Of a DNA stretch of 64,000 nt, positions 1 to 8,641 are shown piece by piece. Location: assembly GCA_031410595.1 (NCBI GenBank), contig JANNZM010000039.1:1-64000 (forward strand). The letters run 5' to 3'. The first letter of the stretch is position 1, and each line of letters starts with the position of its first letter. The stretch comes from JANMCE01 sp031410595. GTDB taxonomy: Bacteria > Actinomycetota > Acidimicrobiia > Acidimicrobiales > Ilumatobacteraceae. The notes below the pieces were generated by a model that saw only the letters and a list, made by a program, of their open reading frames with translations, did not search any database and was not told the origin of the DNA. The position numbers and the translations under genes were made by a program.

Positions 1-855
1 GGCCTCCAGGGTGGCGCGGCCGACGCACTCATCCAGTTCAACCCGACACTCGGTGCCGCCGTACTGGCCGATACCAAGAAGTTCACCGTCGAGACCATCC
101 GTGGCTCGGGTCACCGCCAGCTGTGGTTCAACACCCGTGAGGGCACCTTTACCGACAAGCGCGTGCGTCAAGCGTTCGCCTACGCCCTTGATCGTCCGGC
201 GCTGATCGAGAAGGCACTGCTCGGTGCCGGCGACCTCGCCAATGACCACCCCATCGCTCCGATCTACCCCTACTTCGACAAGTCCCAGCCACAACGCGTA
301 CGCGACATTGCGAAGGCTAAGCAGCTTCTGGCCGATGCTGGCAAGACCGGTCTGAAGACCACGATGTACGTCGGCAAGCTGCAAGAGATCCCGCAGTTGG
401 CCGAGCTGATCCAGGCTCAGCTTCTCGAGATCGGTGTCGACGCCCAGATCGACCTCGTCGAGAACAAGGTCCACTACGACCGCTGGTGCAAGGTGTACGA
501 CTCCAAGGTTGCTCCCGAAGGCTGTGATGGCGGTGCCGAATTCGGGCTGGTCGACTACGGCAACCGTGGCACCCCCGACGTGTACCTCACCAAGGCCTAC
601 TCCACCGGTGAGTGGAACTCAGCGCACTACATTTCGGCGCCGTTCAACCAGGCAGTTAAGGACTACCAGGCATCTCTGGACAACGCCGGTCGTGCCAAGG
701 CCATCAGCAAGATCCAGGCCATCGCCAACGAAGACGTACCGTATGCCATTCCGTACTTCATCAACGTGAAGATGGCCTACACCACCAAGGTCAGCGGCAT
801 CCGTGCCACTGGCCTCGGTCACTACTACTGCGGTAAGGCCGGCTTCGTCGCCTAA
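1..855 (+). CDS. ABC transporter substrate-binding protein, family 5 (3' part)
   Basis: Open from the first base of the window, so the N-terminus (signal peptide and first lobe) lies outside; 284 codons remain before TAA. The residues read as the C-terminal half of a DppA/OppA-type periplasmic or lipid-anchored binding protein: RQLWFNTREGTFTDKRVRQAFAYA is followed by ALDRPALIEKALLG, the usual helix in family 5 (SBP_bac_5), and later by a block on returning to the open cleft. It lies 107 bp upstream of two permease genes and a fused ATPase on the same strand, so it should be the receptor of that importer. The ligand, peptide or another small solute, cannot be told from this fragment. Confidence 0.9.
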   Translation, partial: GLQGGAADALIQFNPTLGAAVLADTKKFTVETIRGSGHRQLWFNTREGTFTDKRVRQAFAYALDRPALIEKALLGAGDLANDHPIAPIYPYFDKSQPQRVRDIAKAKQLLADAGKTGLKTTMYVGKLQEIPQLAELIQAQLLEIGVDAQIDLVENKVHYDRWCKVYDSKVAPEGCDGGAEFGLVDYGNRGTPDVYLTKAYSTGEWNSAHYISAPFNQAVKDYQASLDNAGRAKAISKIQAIANEDVPYAIPYFINVKMAYTTKVSGIRATGLGHYYCGKAGFVA

Positions 856-878
856 CGACAGAGGCGCTCATCGATCAC

Positions 879-908
879 GGCTGGGGTTCCCGCTTGGGTG
901 CCCCAGCC
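879..908 (+). terminator. Hairpin between binding-protein and permease genes
   Basis: Perfect 8-bp arms GGCTGGGG (879-886) and CCCCAGCC (901-908) enclose a 14-nt loop, 24 bases after the binding-protein stop. Only a few T follow, so it could be a partial terminator or an mRNA 3' stabiliser. Such hairpins commonly keep binding-protein transcripts more abundant than permease transcripts; that role is inferred. Confidence 0.5.
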
Positions 909-962
909 GCGCCTTTCGTCTAACGTACGTTCTTAGTAGTCAGAGGTCGGGGGGCCAACAAC

Positions 963-1916
963 GTGGGTCGATTTCTACTGAAACGGTTGCTCTCGGCCAT
1001 CGTCACGCTTTGGCTGCTGGCCACCATCGTGTTCGTGCTTGTCAACGTGCTGCCGTCCAACGTCGGGCGGCAGGTACTCGGCGGCCAGGCCAAAGAGGAA
1101 CTGGTCAAGGCCTACAACAAGAAGATCGGCACCGATAGGCCGGTGCTGGTGCAGTACGGCAAGGCCATGAAGAACCTGGCCACCCTGAGTTTCGGCGACT
1201 CTTATAAAAGCGGTGTCGCCGTGCGCAAGATCATCGGTCCGGCCATGGTGCGATCCGGCAAGCTGGCACTTCTTGCGCTCCTGCTCACTGTGCCTTTGGC
1301 CATCGCCGGAGGGATCTATACGGCACGGCGACAGGACAAGCTCGCCGACCGCGCAGTGGTGGTGGCTGGCCTGGCCACATCGTCAACGCCCGAGTTCGTG
1401 ACGGCGGCCATTCTGCTGTCGATCTTTTGTGTGACGTGGAAGGTCGGGAAAGTGTTCGCCAACCCACCTCCGGGCGCCTCCATCATCACCCAGGTGCACT
1501 ACCTCATCGTGCCGGCAGTGGCCATGGCCATCGTTTACCTCGGATACATCGTTCGCATGGCTCGCGCCGGTGTGATTGGCGCCTTGCAAACCGACTATGC
1601 CCGTACGGCAACCATGAAGGGTCTGTCCCAGGGAACGGTGATGCGCCGCCATTTGCTTCGCAACGCCCTCGCTCCGACCATCACGGTGATCAGCGCACAG
1701 ATCGGGTACCTGTTCGGCAGCATCGTCGGTGTGGAGATCGTGTTCAACTACGCCGGGCTCGGCTCGGTGTTGCGTGATGCGGTCGGCAACAAGGACATTC
1801 CCATTTTGCAAGGCGGTGTCCTCGCCGTGGGCATCGTGTACATGATCTCCACGCTGGCAGCCGACCTGCTTATCGCCTTCCTGAACCCGCGCATCCGTCT
1901 GGAGAGCAGCCGATGA
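963..1916 (+). CDS. ABC transporter permease, DppB/OppB family
   Basis: 317-residue inner-membrane subunit. It has the N-terminal anchor typical of DppB proteins (FLLKRLLSAIVTLWLLATIVFVL), a soluble stretch, then five further hydrophobic segments. The cytoplasmic EAA-type loop reads DYARTATMKGLSQGTVMRRHLLRNAL, which docks with the ATPase, and the protein ends with NPRIR as most DppB proteins do. The start is GTG, preceded by a G-rich Shine-Dalgarno (GGGGGG). Its stop overlaps the start of the second permease by 4 bp (ATGA), so the two are translationally coupled. Function: half of the transmembrane channel for peptide/nickel/opine-type uptake. Confidence 0.93.
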   Translation: MGRFLLKRLLSAIVTLWLLATIVFVLVNVLPSNVGRQVLGGQAKEELVKAYNKKIGTDRPVLVQYGKAMKNLATLSFGDSYKSGVAVRKIIGPAMVRSGKLALLALLLTVPLAIAGGIYTARRQDKLADRAVVVAGLATSSTPEFVTAAILLSIFCVTWKVGKVFANPPPGASIITQVHYLIVPAVAMAIVYLGYIVRMARAGVIGALQTDYARTATMKGLSQGTVMRRHLLRNALAPTITVISAQIGYLFGSIVGVEIVFNYAGLGSVLRDAVGNKDIPILQGGVLAVGIVYMISTLAADLLIAFLNPRIRLESSR

Positions 1917-2824
1917 GCCAACTCGTTACACCGCCCGCCGAAGAAGAGACCGACGCGCTCACAACTGTGGCAGGAGGCATTCCCCTGAGCGAACGGAAGC
2001 TGGCCCGTAAGGAAAACTGGCGTCTCATCCGCCGTCGGCCATCGTTCATCATCGGTTCGATCATCGTGCTGTTCTGGACCGCGTGTGCCATCCTCGGCGA
2101 GCGCATCACCCCTCGAAGCCCATTCAAACCGCTGTACGCCGTACACCAGCGCCCCGGGACCAAGTTCCTGTTCGGCACCGACAAGACCGGGCGCGACGTC
2201 CTGTCTCGCGTCATGATGGGTTCGCGCGACATCCTGAAAGTGGCCCCACTCGCAGCCGTGCTCAGTGTGATTCTTGGCGTGATCCTCGGCATGGTGATGG
2301 GCTACTTCCGTGGTTGGGTGGATCTGGTTCTCGGGCGTATTGTCGAGGCGTTCCTGGCCATTCCCGTGATTCTGCTGGGTTTCGTTGCCGTCGTAGTGCT
2401 CGGCCGATCGAACACCGTCATCATCAGCATCGTGGCCATGCTGTTTGCCCCTATCGTCGCCCGGACCGTTCGTTCGGCCGTGCTGGCCGAGCGCGATCTC
2501 GACTATGTCACCTCGGCCAAACTGCGCGGTGAGGGGCCGCTGTTCATCATGTTCCGAGAGATTCTGCCCAACGTGATGGGGCCGATCATCGTCGAACTCA
2601 CCATACGTATCGGCTACGCCGTGTTCACCGTGGCCACCCTCACGTTCATCGGTGCCGGACCGAGACCGCCATCGCCGGATTGGGGGGCGCAGGTGAGCGA
2701 CAACTATGCCCTCCTTCAATCGCGTATCTGGTGGAGCACACTGTTCCCCGCCCTGTCCATTGCCAGCCTGGTCATCGCTATCAACCTCATCGCCGACGCG
2801 GTGCAGTCAGTACTGGACGCTTGA
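1913..2824 (+). CDS. ABC transporter permease, DppC/OppC family
   Basis: 303-residue second channel subunit. It carries the DppC N-terminal membrane helix (FIIGSIIVLFWTACAILGE), the FLFGTDKTGRDVLSRVMMGSR motif characteristic of DppC, several membrane segments and the EAA loop around LDYVTSAKLRGEGPLFIMFREILPN. It starts inside the stop of the upstream permease, and its TGA shares one base with the ATG of the ATPase gene, so the operon is tightly packed. Confidence 0.93.
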   Translation: MSQLVTPPAEEETDALTTVAGGIPLSERKLARKENWRLIRRRPSFIIGSIIVLFWTACAILGERITPRSPFKPLYAVHQRPGTKFLFGTDKTGRDVLSRVMMGSRDILKVAPLAAVLSVILGVILGMVMGYFRGWVDLVLGRIVEAFLAIPVILLGFVAVVVLGRSNTVIISIVAMLFAPIVARTVRSAVLAERDLDYVTSAKLRGEGPLFIMFREILPNVMGPIIVELTIRIGYAVFTVATLTFIGAGPRPPSPDWGAQVSDNYALLQSRIWWSTLFPALSIASLVIAINLIADAVQSVLDA

Positions 2825-4857
2825 TGAATACAACTACTGCCACCAATGTGGCACTTGCGGTTGAGGACCTGCGGGTTGCATACAAGGTGCGAGGCGTAGA
2901 CCGCGAGGTGTTGCGGGGGGTGACTTTCTCCATTGCTCCCGGCGAAGCTTACGGATTGGTCGGCGAATCCGGATGTGGCAAGTCAACCACCGCGTACGCG
3001 GCACTTCGGTATCTACCCCGCAACGGCAAGATCACCGGCGGTCGCGTGTTGGTGGCCGACGAAGATGTCACCGCCATGTCCACATCTCAGCTGCAACGGT
3101 TCCGCGCCACCGAAGCATCGATGGTGTACCAGGATCCGGCGCAGGCAATGAATCCGTCTATTCGTGTCGGCAAGCAGCTCATTGAGAGCTTCACCCTGCT
3201 TGGTCAGTCTAGGGACCAGGCCAAGACGTCGGCCATTGAGGCCCTAGGCCGGGTGCGCATCGCGTCGCCGGCCAGCGTCATGGATCGCTACCCGTTCCAG
3301 CTTTCCGGTGGTATGCAGCAGCGTGTCGTTATCGCCATGGCATTGGCTTGCAACCCGAAGCTGCTCGTGCTCGATGAGCCCACCACCGGTCTTGACGCCA
3401 CGGTGGAAGCCGAGGTGCTCGACTTGGTTCGAACGTTGCGCGAGGAGAGCGACACGTCCGTGCTGCTTATTGCCCACAACCTTGGCATCATTCGTGCGCT
3501 TTGTGATCGCGTCGGTGTCATGTATGCCGGCCAGGTTGTGGAACAGGGGGCGAGTCGCGAGGTTTTCGACAACCCGCAGCATCCCTATACCGTTGGCCTG
3601 CTGCGATCGCTGCCACGCCACGGTGTACGTAAGACCGAGCGCGCCCTGGCCACCATTCCCGGTCTGCTGCCCCTCATCGGCACCAGCTTGCCTACCTGTG
3701 TCTACGTCGACCGCTGCCCGCTCGCTGATGAAAAATGCCGTACCATTGTGCCGCCAGTGGTCACCATTGGTTCCGATCCGTCCCGCTTCACCCGGTGCCA
3801 TCATGCGGACCGCATCGACGAGATCGTCGAGGCCGAACCGGACGTGCCGATCAGCATGCTTGCGCCGCGTGAGGGTCAGCCCGACGTACTCGAACTCACC
3901 AGCGTGTCCAAGACGTTCCACCAGCGTGGCCAGAACATCCCGGCTCTGGTGGATGTCAATCTCGAACTAGTCGAGGGCGAAACGCTGGGCATCGTCGGCG
4001 AGTCTGGCTCCGGCAAGTCAACGCTGGCCAAGACGATGCTTGGCATCGAATCGGCCGATCTTGGCGGCACCGTGAAGCTGGCTGGCAATGAGGTTTCCGC
4101 CGCGAGCGCCGGCCGCACGACCGACGAAAAGCGCTCGATGCAGATGGTGTTCCAAAACCCTGACTCCGCACTCAATCGCAGTTGGTCGGTTCGCCGCATC
4201 CTGCTCCGCAGTGTCACCAAACTTACGACGATGACCGGGGCCGAAGCCGACTTTCGTGTCGAGACGCTCGCCGACCAAATGAGGCTCACGCCGCGCCATC
4301 TTGACCTTCGGCCGCGGCAGCTGTCGGGCGGCTTGAAACAGCGCGTTGCTATCGCTCGAGCGTTTGCCGGTGATCCTCGGATCGTGGTGTGCGACGAACC
4401 AACCAGTGCGCTCGACGTCTCGGTGCAGGCCGCCATCTTGAACCTGCTGGCCGATCTGCAAGTTGAGAAGCGCACGAGTTACGTCTTCATCACTCACGAT
4501 ATGGGAGTCGTGCGCTACCTGGCCGATCGCATCGCCGTCATGTATCTCGGTCGTCTCCAGGAGGTCGGCCCCACCGATGAGGTTTTCAACGGGCCGCATC
4601 ACCCCTATACAGAGGCACTTCTCTCGGCGGTGCCGAGCGTTGATGGTGAACCGAACAAGCGAATTCGCCTCGACGGCGAGATTCCGTCTCCGGCTAACCC
4701 GCCCGCGGGTTGCGTGTTCCATCCTCGCTGCCCGCGTGCGATGCCGGGCGTATGTGAGGTCACCGAGCCGCCGTTGCTCGAAGTCGCACCTGGCCATGCC
4801 ATGCGCTGCCACATTCCGCTCGAAACCCTCCGAGTCCTGCAGGCCCAACCGACCTGA
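2824..4857 (+). CDS. Fused double ABC ATPase, DppD-DppF type
   Basis: 677 residues containing two complete nucleotide-binding domains that are usually separate proteins. Domain 1: Walker A GESGCGKST at about 47-55, LSGGMQQR near 159, LVLDEPTTGLD near 180. Domain 2: Walker A GESGSGKST near 393, LSGGLKQR near 499, CDEPTSALD near 522. Each domain is followed by the Cys-containing oligopeptide-transporter extension (CVYVDRCPLADEKC and CVFHPRCPRAMPGVC). It powers the adjacent permease pair. The ATG overlaps the previous stop (TGATG). A reading start further upstream at 2680 is open but lies inside the permease gene and lacks family similarity. Confidence 0.94.
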   Translation: MNTTTATNVALAVEDLRVAYKVRGVDREVLRGVTFSIAPGEAYGLVGESGCGKSTTAYAALRYLPRNGKITGGRVLVADEDVTAMSTSQLQRFRATEASMVYQDPAQAMNPSIRVGKQLIESFTLLGQSRDQAKTSAIEALGRVRIASPASVMDRYPFQLSGGMQQRVVIAMALACNPKLLVLDEPTTGLDATVEAEVLDLVRTLREESDTSVLLIAHNLGIIRALCDRVGVMYAGQVVEQGASREVFDNPQHPYTVGLLRSLPRHGVRKTERALATIPGLLPLIGTSLPTCVYVDRCPLADEKCRTIVPPVVTIGSDPSRFTRCHHADRIDEIVEAEPDVPISMLAPREGQPDVLELTSVSKTFHQRGQNIPALVDVNLELVEGETLGIVGESGSGKSTLAKTMLGIESADLGGTVKLAGNEVSAASAGRTTDEKRSMQMVFQNPDSALNRSWSVRRILLRSVTKLTTMTGAEADFRVETLADQMRLTPRHLDLRPRQLSGGLKQRVAIARAFAGDPRIVVCDEPTSALDVSVQAAILNLLADLQVEKRTSYVFITHDMGVVRYLADRIAVMYLGRLQEVGPTDEVFNGPHHPYTEALLSAVPSVDGEPNKRIRLDGEIPSPANPPAGCVFHPRCPRAMPGVCEVTEPPLLEVAPGHAMRCHIPLETLRVLQAQPT

Positions 4858-5037
4858 CGCGTCATCGGTCCCGTCCGGTGAGCGCGGTCGGTATTCAACT
4901 GCTGCCGTGCCCGTACCTCCTCGAAACTCGCCCACAAAGCGGCCGTAGCTGCTTCCGGCAGGGTGACAGGGGCTGCGTGCCGGTCTATCCTGAAACGACC
5001 GATTCATGAATGGCGAGCGACTCGAGGGGACCGCACA

Positions 5038-6147
5038 GTGCGTATTACCGGGGTGGAAGCTCGTCTCTATAGATTTCCGTTCGAGCCGCCGTTGCATGCC
5101 GCCTGGGATCCGAACCCGCGAACCCATCAGGACGCATGCATCGTCAGCGTGCACACCGACGACGGTGTGTCGGGGCATGCCTCGGGTGACTTTCTGCCCG
5201 ATCATGCCGCAGTGTCGCGCCTGTTCACCGGCGTCGATCCGTTCCGCACCGAACTGATCCGCGAGATATGCGAGACGATCGACTTCCACGGAGGTCGACC
5301 CTGGACGGCCGAAGCCGCCGTATGGGATGTTGTCGGTCGCGCCGCCAACCAGCCGGTGTGGAAGTTGATGGGCGGTCGCAACGAACGGCTCATGGCGTAC
5401 GCCTCCAACGCTGAACGGGTCACGGCTCCCGAGCGTGCCTCGCGCATTGCGCAGCAGAAGGCTGCCGGCATTCGCGCGTTCAAGATTCGCTTCCATGATC
5501 CTGACTGGCGCCGGGACATCGCCGTTGTCGAGCATGTGCGGGACGCGGTCGGCTACGAAATCGACCTCATGATCGACGCCAACCAGGGCTGGCGCATGCC
5601 CGGCGACACCACCCCCCGTTGGGACGTCGCGACCGCAACGCAAGTCGCCCGCGCCTTGGAACCCCTCGGTGTGTACTGGCTTGAAGAACCTCTGCCGACG
5701 ATGGACGTCGACGGCTACGCGCTTTTACGTCACAAGACATCACTACGCATTGCCGCAGGCGAGATGGTGCGTCATGCGCATGAGGCCCGAGACCTCATCA
5801 CCCGCGGCGGCGTGGACGTGCTGCAGCCCGACGTCGTGCTCACCGGCGGCCTCGGAGGGTGCAAACGTCTCGCTGCTCTTGCCGATCTCCATGGTCGCGT
5901 CTGGACGCCACACACGTGGTCGAACGGATACGGCCTCGTGTGCAACCTTCACGCCGCCCTGGCATTTTCCGGATGTCCATATGTAGAAGTTCCGTACGAC
6001 CCACCCGCACTATCTACTGCTCGGCGCGACTGGCTGCTACCGGCCACCGTCGAGATTGCGGCTGACGGCACCATCGCGCCGCCCGATGGGCCGGGCCTTG
6101 GTGTCACCCCCGACTTCGATGCGATCGAGGCATTTCGTATCGGCTGA
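5038..6147 (+). CDS. Enolase-superfamily enzyme (mandelate racemase/muconate lactonizing type)
   Basis: 369 residues. The capping domain comes first (ITGVEARLYRFPFEPP), then the barrel. Visible catalytic signatures: KIR (in FKIRFHD), metal-binding Asp in MIDANQGW, Glu in WLEEPLP, Glu in AAGEMV, and a His in TPHTWSNG, the order expected of the mandelate-racemase subgroup (sugar acid dehydratases and racemases). GTG at 5038 is chosen because GAGGGG lies 8-12 bases upstream and the family begins with this residue block; an ATG/GTG further upstream would add a non-homologous tail. It follows the ABC importer by 180 bp, so it may act on the imported compound. The substrate is unknown. Confidence 0.88.
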   Translation: MRITGVEARLYRFPFEPPLHAAWDPNPRTHQDACIVSVHTDDGVSGHASGDFLPDHAAVSRLFTGVDPFRTELIREICETIDFHGGRPWTAEAAVWDVVGRAANQPVWKLMGGRNERLMAYASNAERVTAPERASRIAQQKAAGIRAFKIRFHDPDWRRDIAVVEHVRDAVGYEIDLMIDANQGWRMPGDTTPRWDVATATQVARALEPLGVYWLEEPLPTMDVDGYALLRHKTSLRIAAGEMVRHAHEARDLITRGGVDVLQPDVVLTGGLGGCKRLAALADLHGRVWTPHTWSNGYGLVCNLHAALAFSGCPYVEVPYDPPALSTARRDWLLPATVEIAADGTIAPPDGPGLGVTPDFDAIEAFRIG

Positions 6148-6165
6148 GGGCACTACCGTGTTCCA

Positions 6166-6783
6166 ATGGCCCGTACGCCGGATCCCCTCCTGAAACAGGC
6201 CCTGCTCGACGATGTCGTCGGCTACCTCGCCGCGACGGGCCTGGGCGTGTCTTCGCTTCGGCCCATGGCACTGGCCCTTGGTGTCAGTACCCATCGCCTC
6301 GTGCACCACTTCGGTTCCAAGGCCGAACTGGTGGAACTGGCGTTGCGTCGGGCTCTGGCCATGCAAGAAGAGGTCCGGGGCGAATGGCTCGTCGCCGAGC
6401 CCGGCCTGAGCCAAGCAGATCTTCTACGTCTTTGGTGGGCCTGGATGATTGCCGAGCCAGCCAACCTGGCTCTGGTGCGGTTGGGTTTCGAAGCGGTCTG
6501 CCTGGATGCAACCGTCACCGGGCTGGAGGGCGATCTGAAGGCCGACCAGATCGGGGTCTGGCGATCAAGCATCGAGGACCGGCTGGTAGAGGCCGGCCTT
6601 GCTCCGAAGGATGCCGAGGTGGAGGCGTCGATGGCGAAAGCGGTCTTCACCGGGCTGGTGATGGATCTGCTTGCGACCGGTGAGGTCCCTCGGTTGACCG
6701 TGGCGCTGGAGCGGTATCTGGCCGAGCGGCTTGACCCACTTGCGGCCTCCCCTCTCGCCCACGGTGGACGTTCGATTCGCTGA
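6166..6783 (+). CDS. TetR/AcrR family regulator
   Basis: 205 residues. The N-terminal helix-turn-helix is recognisable: a first helix (DDVVGYLAATG), then MALALGVSTHRLVHHFGSKAELVELAL, the TetR recognition region with HHFGSK in place of the usual YYHFxSK. The remaining helices would form the ligand-binding and dimer domain and are not conserved enough to name a ligand. It begins 18 bases after the enolase-superfamily gene and lies 119 bp before the unusual ABC pair, so it may regulate either neighbour. Confidence 0.85.
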   Translation: MARTPDPLLKQALLDDVVGYLAATGLGVSSLRPMALALGVSTHRLVHHFGSKAELVELALRRALAMQEEVRGEWLVAEPGLSQADLLRLWWAWMIAEPANLALVRLGFEAVCLDATVTGLEGDLKADQIGVWRSSIEDRLVEAGLAPKDAEVEASMAKAVFTGLVMDLLATGEVPRLTVALERYLAERLDPLAASPLAHGGRSIR

Positions 6784-6902
6784 TTCGTGGGCCTTACGAC
6801 CTGCTTTTCCGCAATGGCTATGGTCCGAACGGCCGATCCGGCTCCAAGCGTGCTGTGGGAAGATGGACTCCTGGTGGTCGGGCACGAGAGGGGGCGCGGC
6901 GC

Positions 6903-7991
6903 GTGATTTCCTACGATGCAGTCACCCTGAAGACGTCGAACGGTGTGGTTCTGGTCGACAATGTCACCGCCGACCTGGCGGCCGATGTCACCTCGGTTCT
7001 GCTTGGCACACCACGTGCGACCCGCCAGGCGTTCCTTCGACTCCTGATGCGGCTCGATCAGCCCGATCTAGGGCAGGTGCGGGTGAACGGAGCCGACCTT
7101 CGTCGGGTGGACGGCGCGAAGTTTCGCCGTTCCATCGGTTGGCTGAGCGGCCCTCCACGACTCTTCCCGCACCTAAGCGTGCTCGACAATGTGATTGGTT
7201 CCGGTCGGCTCTCGGGCCTCTCTCGTCGGGACTCGACCCGGGCGGCGGTGGCCATGCTCGACGCCGTCGGAATCGGTGATCAGCGCGTGTTGCCTCGCGT
7301 GCTGACGGCGTCCGAGCAGGTCCGTGTCGGCCTGGCGCGGGCATTCGTTCGCGGACCGTCCCTCGTCGTATTGGATGATCCGTTTGCCAGTGTCGACGCA
7401 GTCGAGCGGCCGGTTCTTCGTGATCTCCTCCGCAGCTTGCGGGGTGACAGCGGCACCACGGTCGTGCTCGCCACCGGCGATGTCGAAGATGCGCTCGAGC
7501 TGGGGGACCGGGTACTTCTCCTCCTCGATGGAGTGTTAGTGCAGTCCGGAACGCCGCTGGAGATTTTGTCCCGCCCGTCCACCGGGGTCGAGTCCCTGCT
7601 CGGCTCCGCTCTCGGTCTGCGCGGCCTCGCGTTCGTGACCGTCAAAGACATACCTGTCGATGATCGGTCGGTGATCCCGGTGACCGCTACGTCGCGCCAG
7701 GCTCGCCGAGCGGCATCCGACACGTCATGGGTGCTCGTGGTCGATGACGAGCGCCGACCTCTCGGTTGGGCTGATACCGAACGGCTGTCCGATATCGGTC
7801 CGGTCACCGAAGTGCCGCTGGTTTCCGTGCGTGGCAGTGTGCGGTCCAATGACACCATGCAGCGGGCGCTTGATTGCATCGTGTCGTCCCCGGCCCACAT
7901 GGTGCCGCGTCTCGACGACGAAGGTCGGGTAGTCGGTCTGTTGTCGCAGGCGACCCTGTTGCGCTACCTGCCCGAGGCGCGATCCGTATGA
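6903..7991 (+). CDS. Catalytically degenerate ABC ATPase with CBS domains (glycine betaine type)
   Basis: 362 residues aligning by eye along their whole length with ProV/OpuCA-type ATPases: nucleotide-binding domain, then two CBS-like segments (about residues 245-355). Every catalytic motif is altered. The Walker A position reads LLGTPRATRQAF (no GK[ST]); the Q-loop reads LSGPPRLFPHLS (no Gln); the signature reads LTASEQVRVGLARA instead of LSGGQ; Walker B reads VVLDDPFASVD (Glu to Asp); the H-loop reads LATGDVEDAL (His to Gly). The frame is nevertheless open and codon usage looks normal. GTG 6903 follows a GAGGGGG Shine-Dalgarno. The stop overlaps the permease start (ATGA). It is probably an ABC-like scaffold or sensor, or a gene in early decay. 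Confidence 0.82.
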   Translation: MISYDAVTLKTSNGVVLVDNVTADLAADVTSVLLGTPRATRQAFLRLLMRLDQPDLGQVRVNGADLRRVDGAKFRRSIGWLSGPPRLFPHLSVLDNVIGSGRLSGLSRRDSTRAAVAMLDAVGIGDQRVLPRVLTASEQVRVGLARAFVRGPSLVVLDDPFASVDAVERPVLRDLLRSLRGDSGTTVVLATGDVEDALELGDRVLLLLDGVLVQSGTPLEILSRPSTGVESLLGSALGLRGLAFVTVKDIPVDDRSVIPVTATSRQARRAASDTSWVLVVDDERRPLGWADTERLSDIGPVTEVPLVSVRGSVRSNDTMQRALDCIVSSPAHMVPRLDDEGRVVGLLSQATLLRYLPEARSV

Positions 7992-8641
7992 CCGTGATGA
8001 TCGCCTCGGCGCAGTCGTGGTTCGACCTCGAGTGGGTGAAACTCCACTGGGGTGATGTGCTGCGAGCGGCGCGCGATCATCTGCTTTGGGCGGCCCTCGC
8101 TTTCGCGATCGGCTTCGGGTTGGCCGTGCTGCTCGTCATGCTGGGTCGACGATGGCGATCGGCCGATCCGCCTCTGCGCGCGTTCGCGTTGGTGGCCGGC
8201 GCAGTGCCGGCCGTCGGTATCATTTCCGGCATGATGCCGACGGTGACGTCGCGTCCGGTGATACTCGGCTCCGTCGCCCTGTCGGTAACTGCGCTCGTCT
8301 ATCGAGCCACCATGCACGGCCTTGATCGGGTTGACCCCGAGGTAGTTGCAGAGGCAATTATTCTTGGCCACAGCCGTTGGTCACGACTCGCAAGAGTTGA
8401 GTTCCCTCTGTCGCTCCTGGCCATTCGCTCCGGCGTTCGCAGCGCGGCGGTTGCTGCCGTAGGTCTCATCGCAGTCGGCGGTCAGATGTTGCGAGGTGGG
8501 CTTGGTCTCATGGTACGTGACGCTTGGGCAACTGGCCCGCGCACGCAACGCGTCGTCGGCCTTCTGCTGATCGGCGTGTTGTGTCTGGTGGTTGACGTGA
8601 CCGTGCGGATTGCGCTTCGGCCGGTGCGGCGGTCGGCCTAA
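7988..8641 (+). CDS. ABC permease, glycine betaine/OpuC type
   Basis: 217 residues with about five hydrophobic segments. A loop reading EAIILGHSRWSRLARVEFPLS matches the EAA-loop of ProW/OpuCB-type permeases (EAxxxLG...W..L..VE.PL). It starts inside the stop of the degenerate ATPase gene, so the two are made together. No substrate-binding domain or binding-protein gene is adjacent, and no second permease is present, although OpuC-type systems normally have both. The 3' end overlaps the convergent vWA gene by 4 bp. The solute is unknown. Confidence 0.8.
   Translation: MTVMIASAQSWFDLEWVKLHWGDVLRAARDHLLWAALAFAIGFGLAVLLVMLGRRWRSADPPLRAFALVAGAVPAVGIISGMMPTVTSRPVILGSVALSVTALVYRATMHGLDRVDPEVVAEAIILGHSRWSRLARVEFPLSLLAIRSGVRSAAVAAVGLIAVGGQMLRGGLGLMVRDAWATGPRTQRVVGLLLIGVLCLVVDVTVRIALRPVRRSA

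Noticed and set aside
1748..2719. 323-codon minus-strand frame
   Set aside because: Antisense of the DppC permease, rich in His/Glu/Asp and unrelated to any domain.
4018..5643. 541-codon minus-strand frame
   Set aside because: It covers the 3' half of the fused ATPase and the enolase-superfamily gene, both certain on plus; composition is that of a GC-rich antisense frame.
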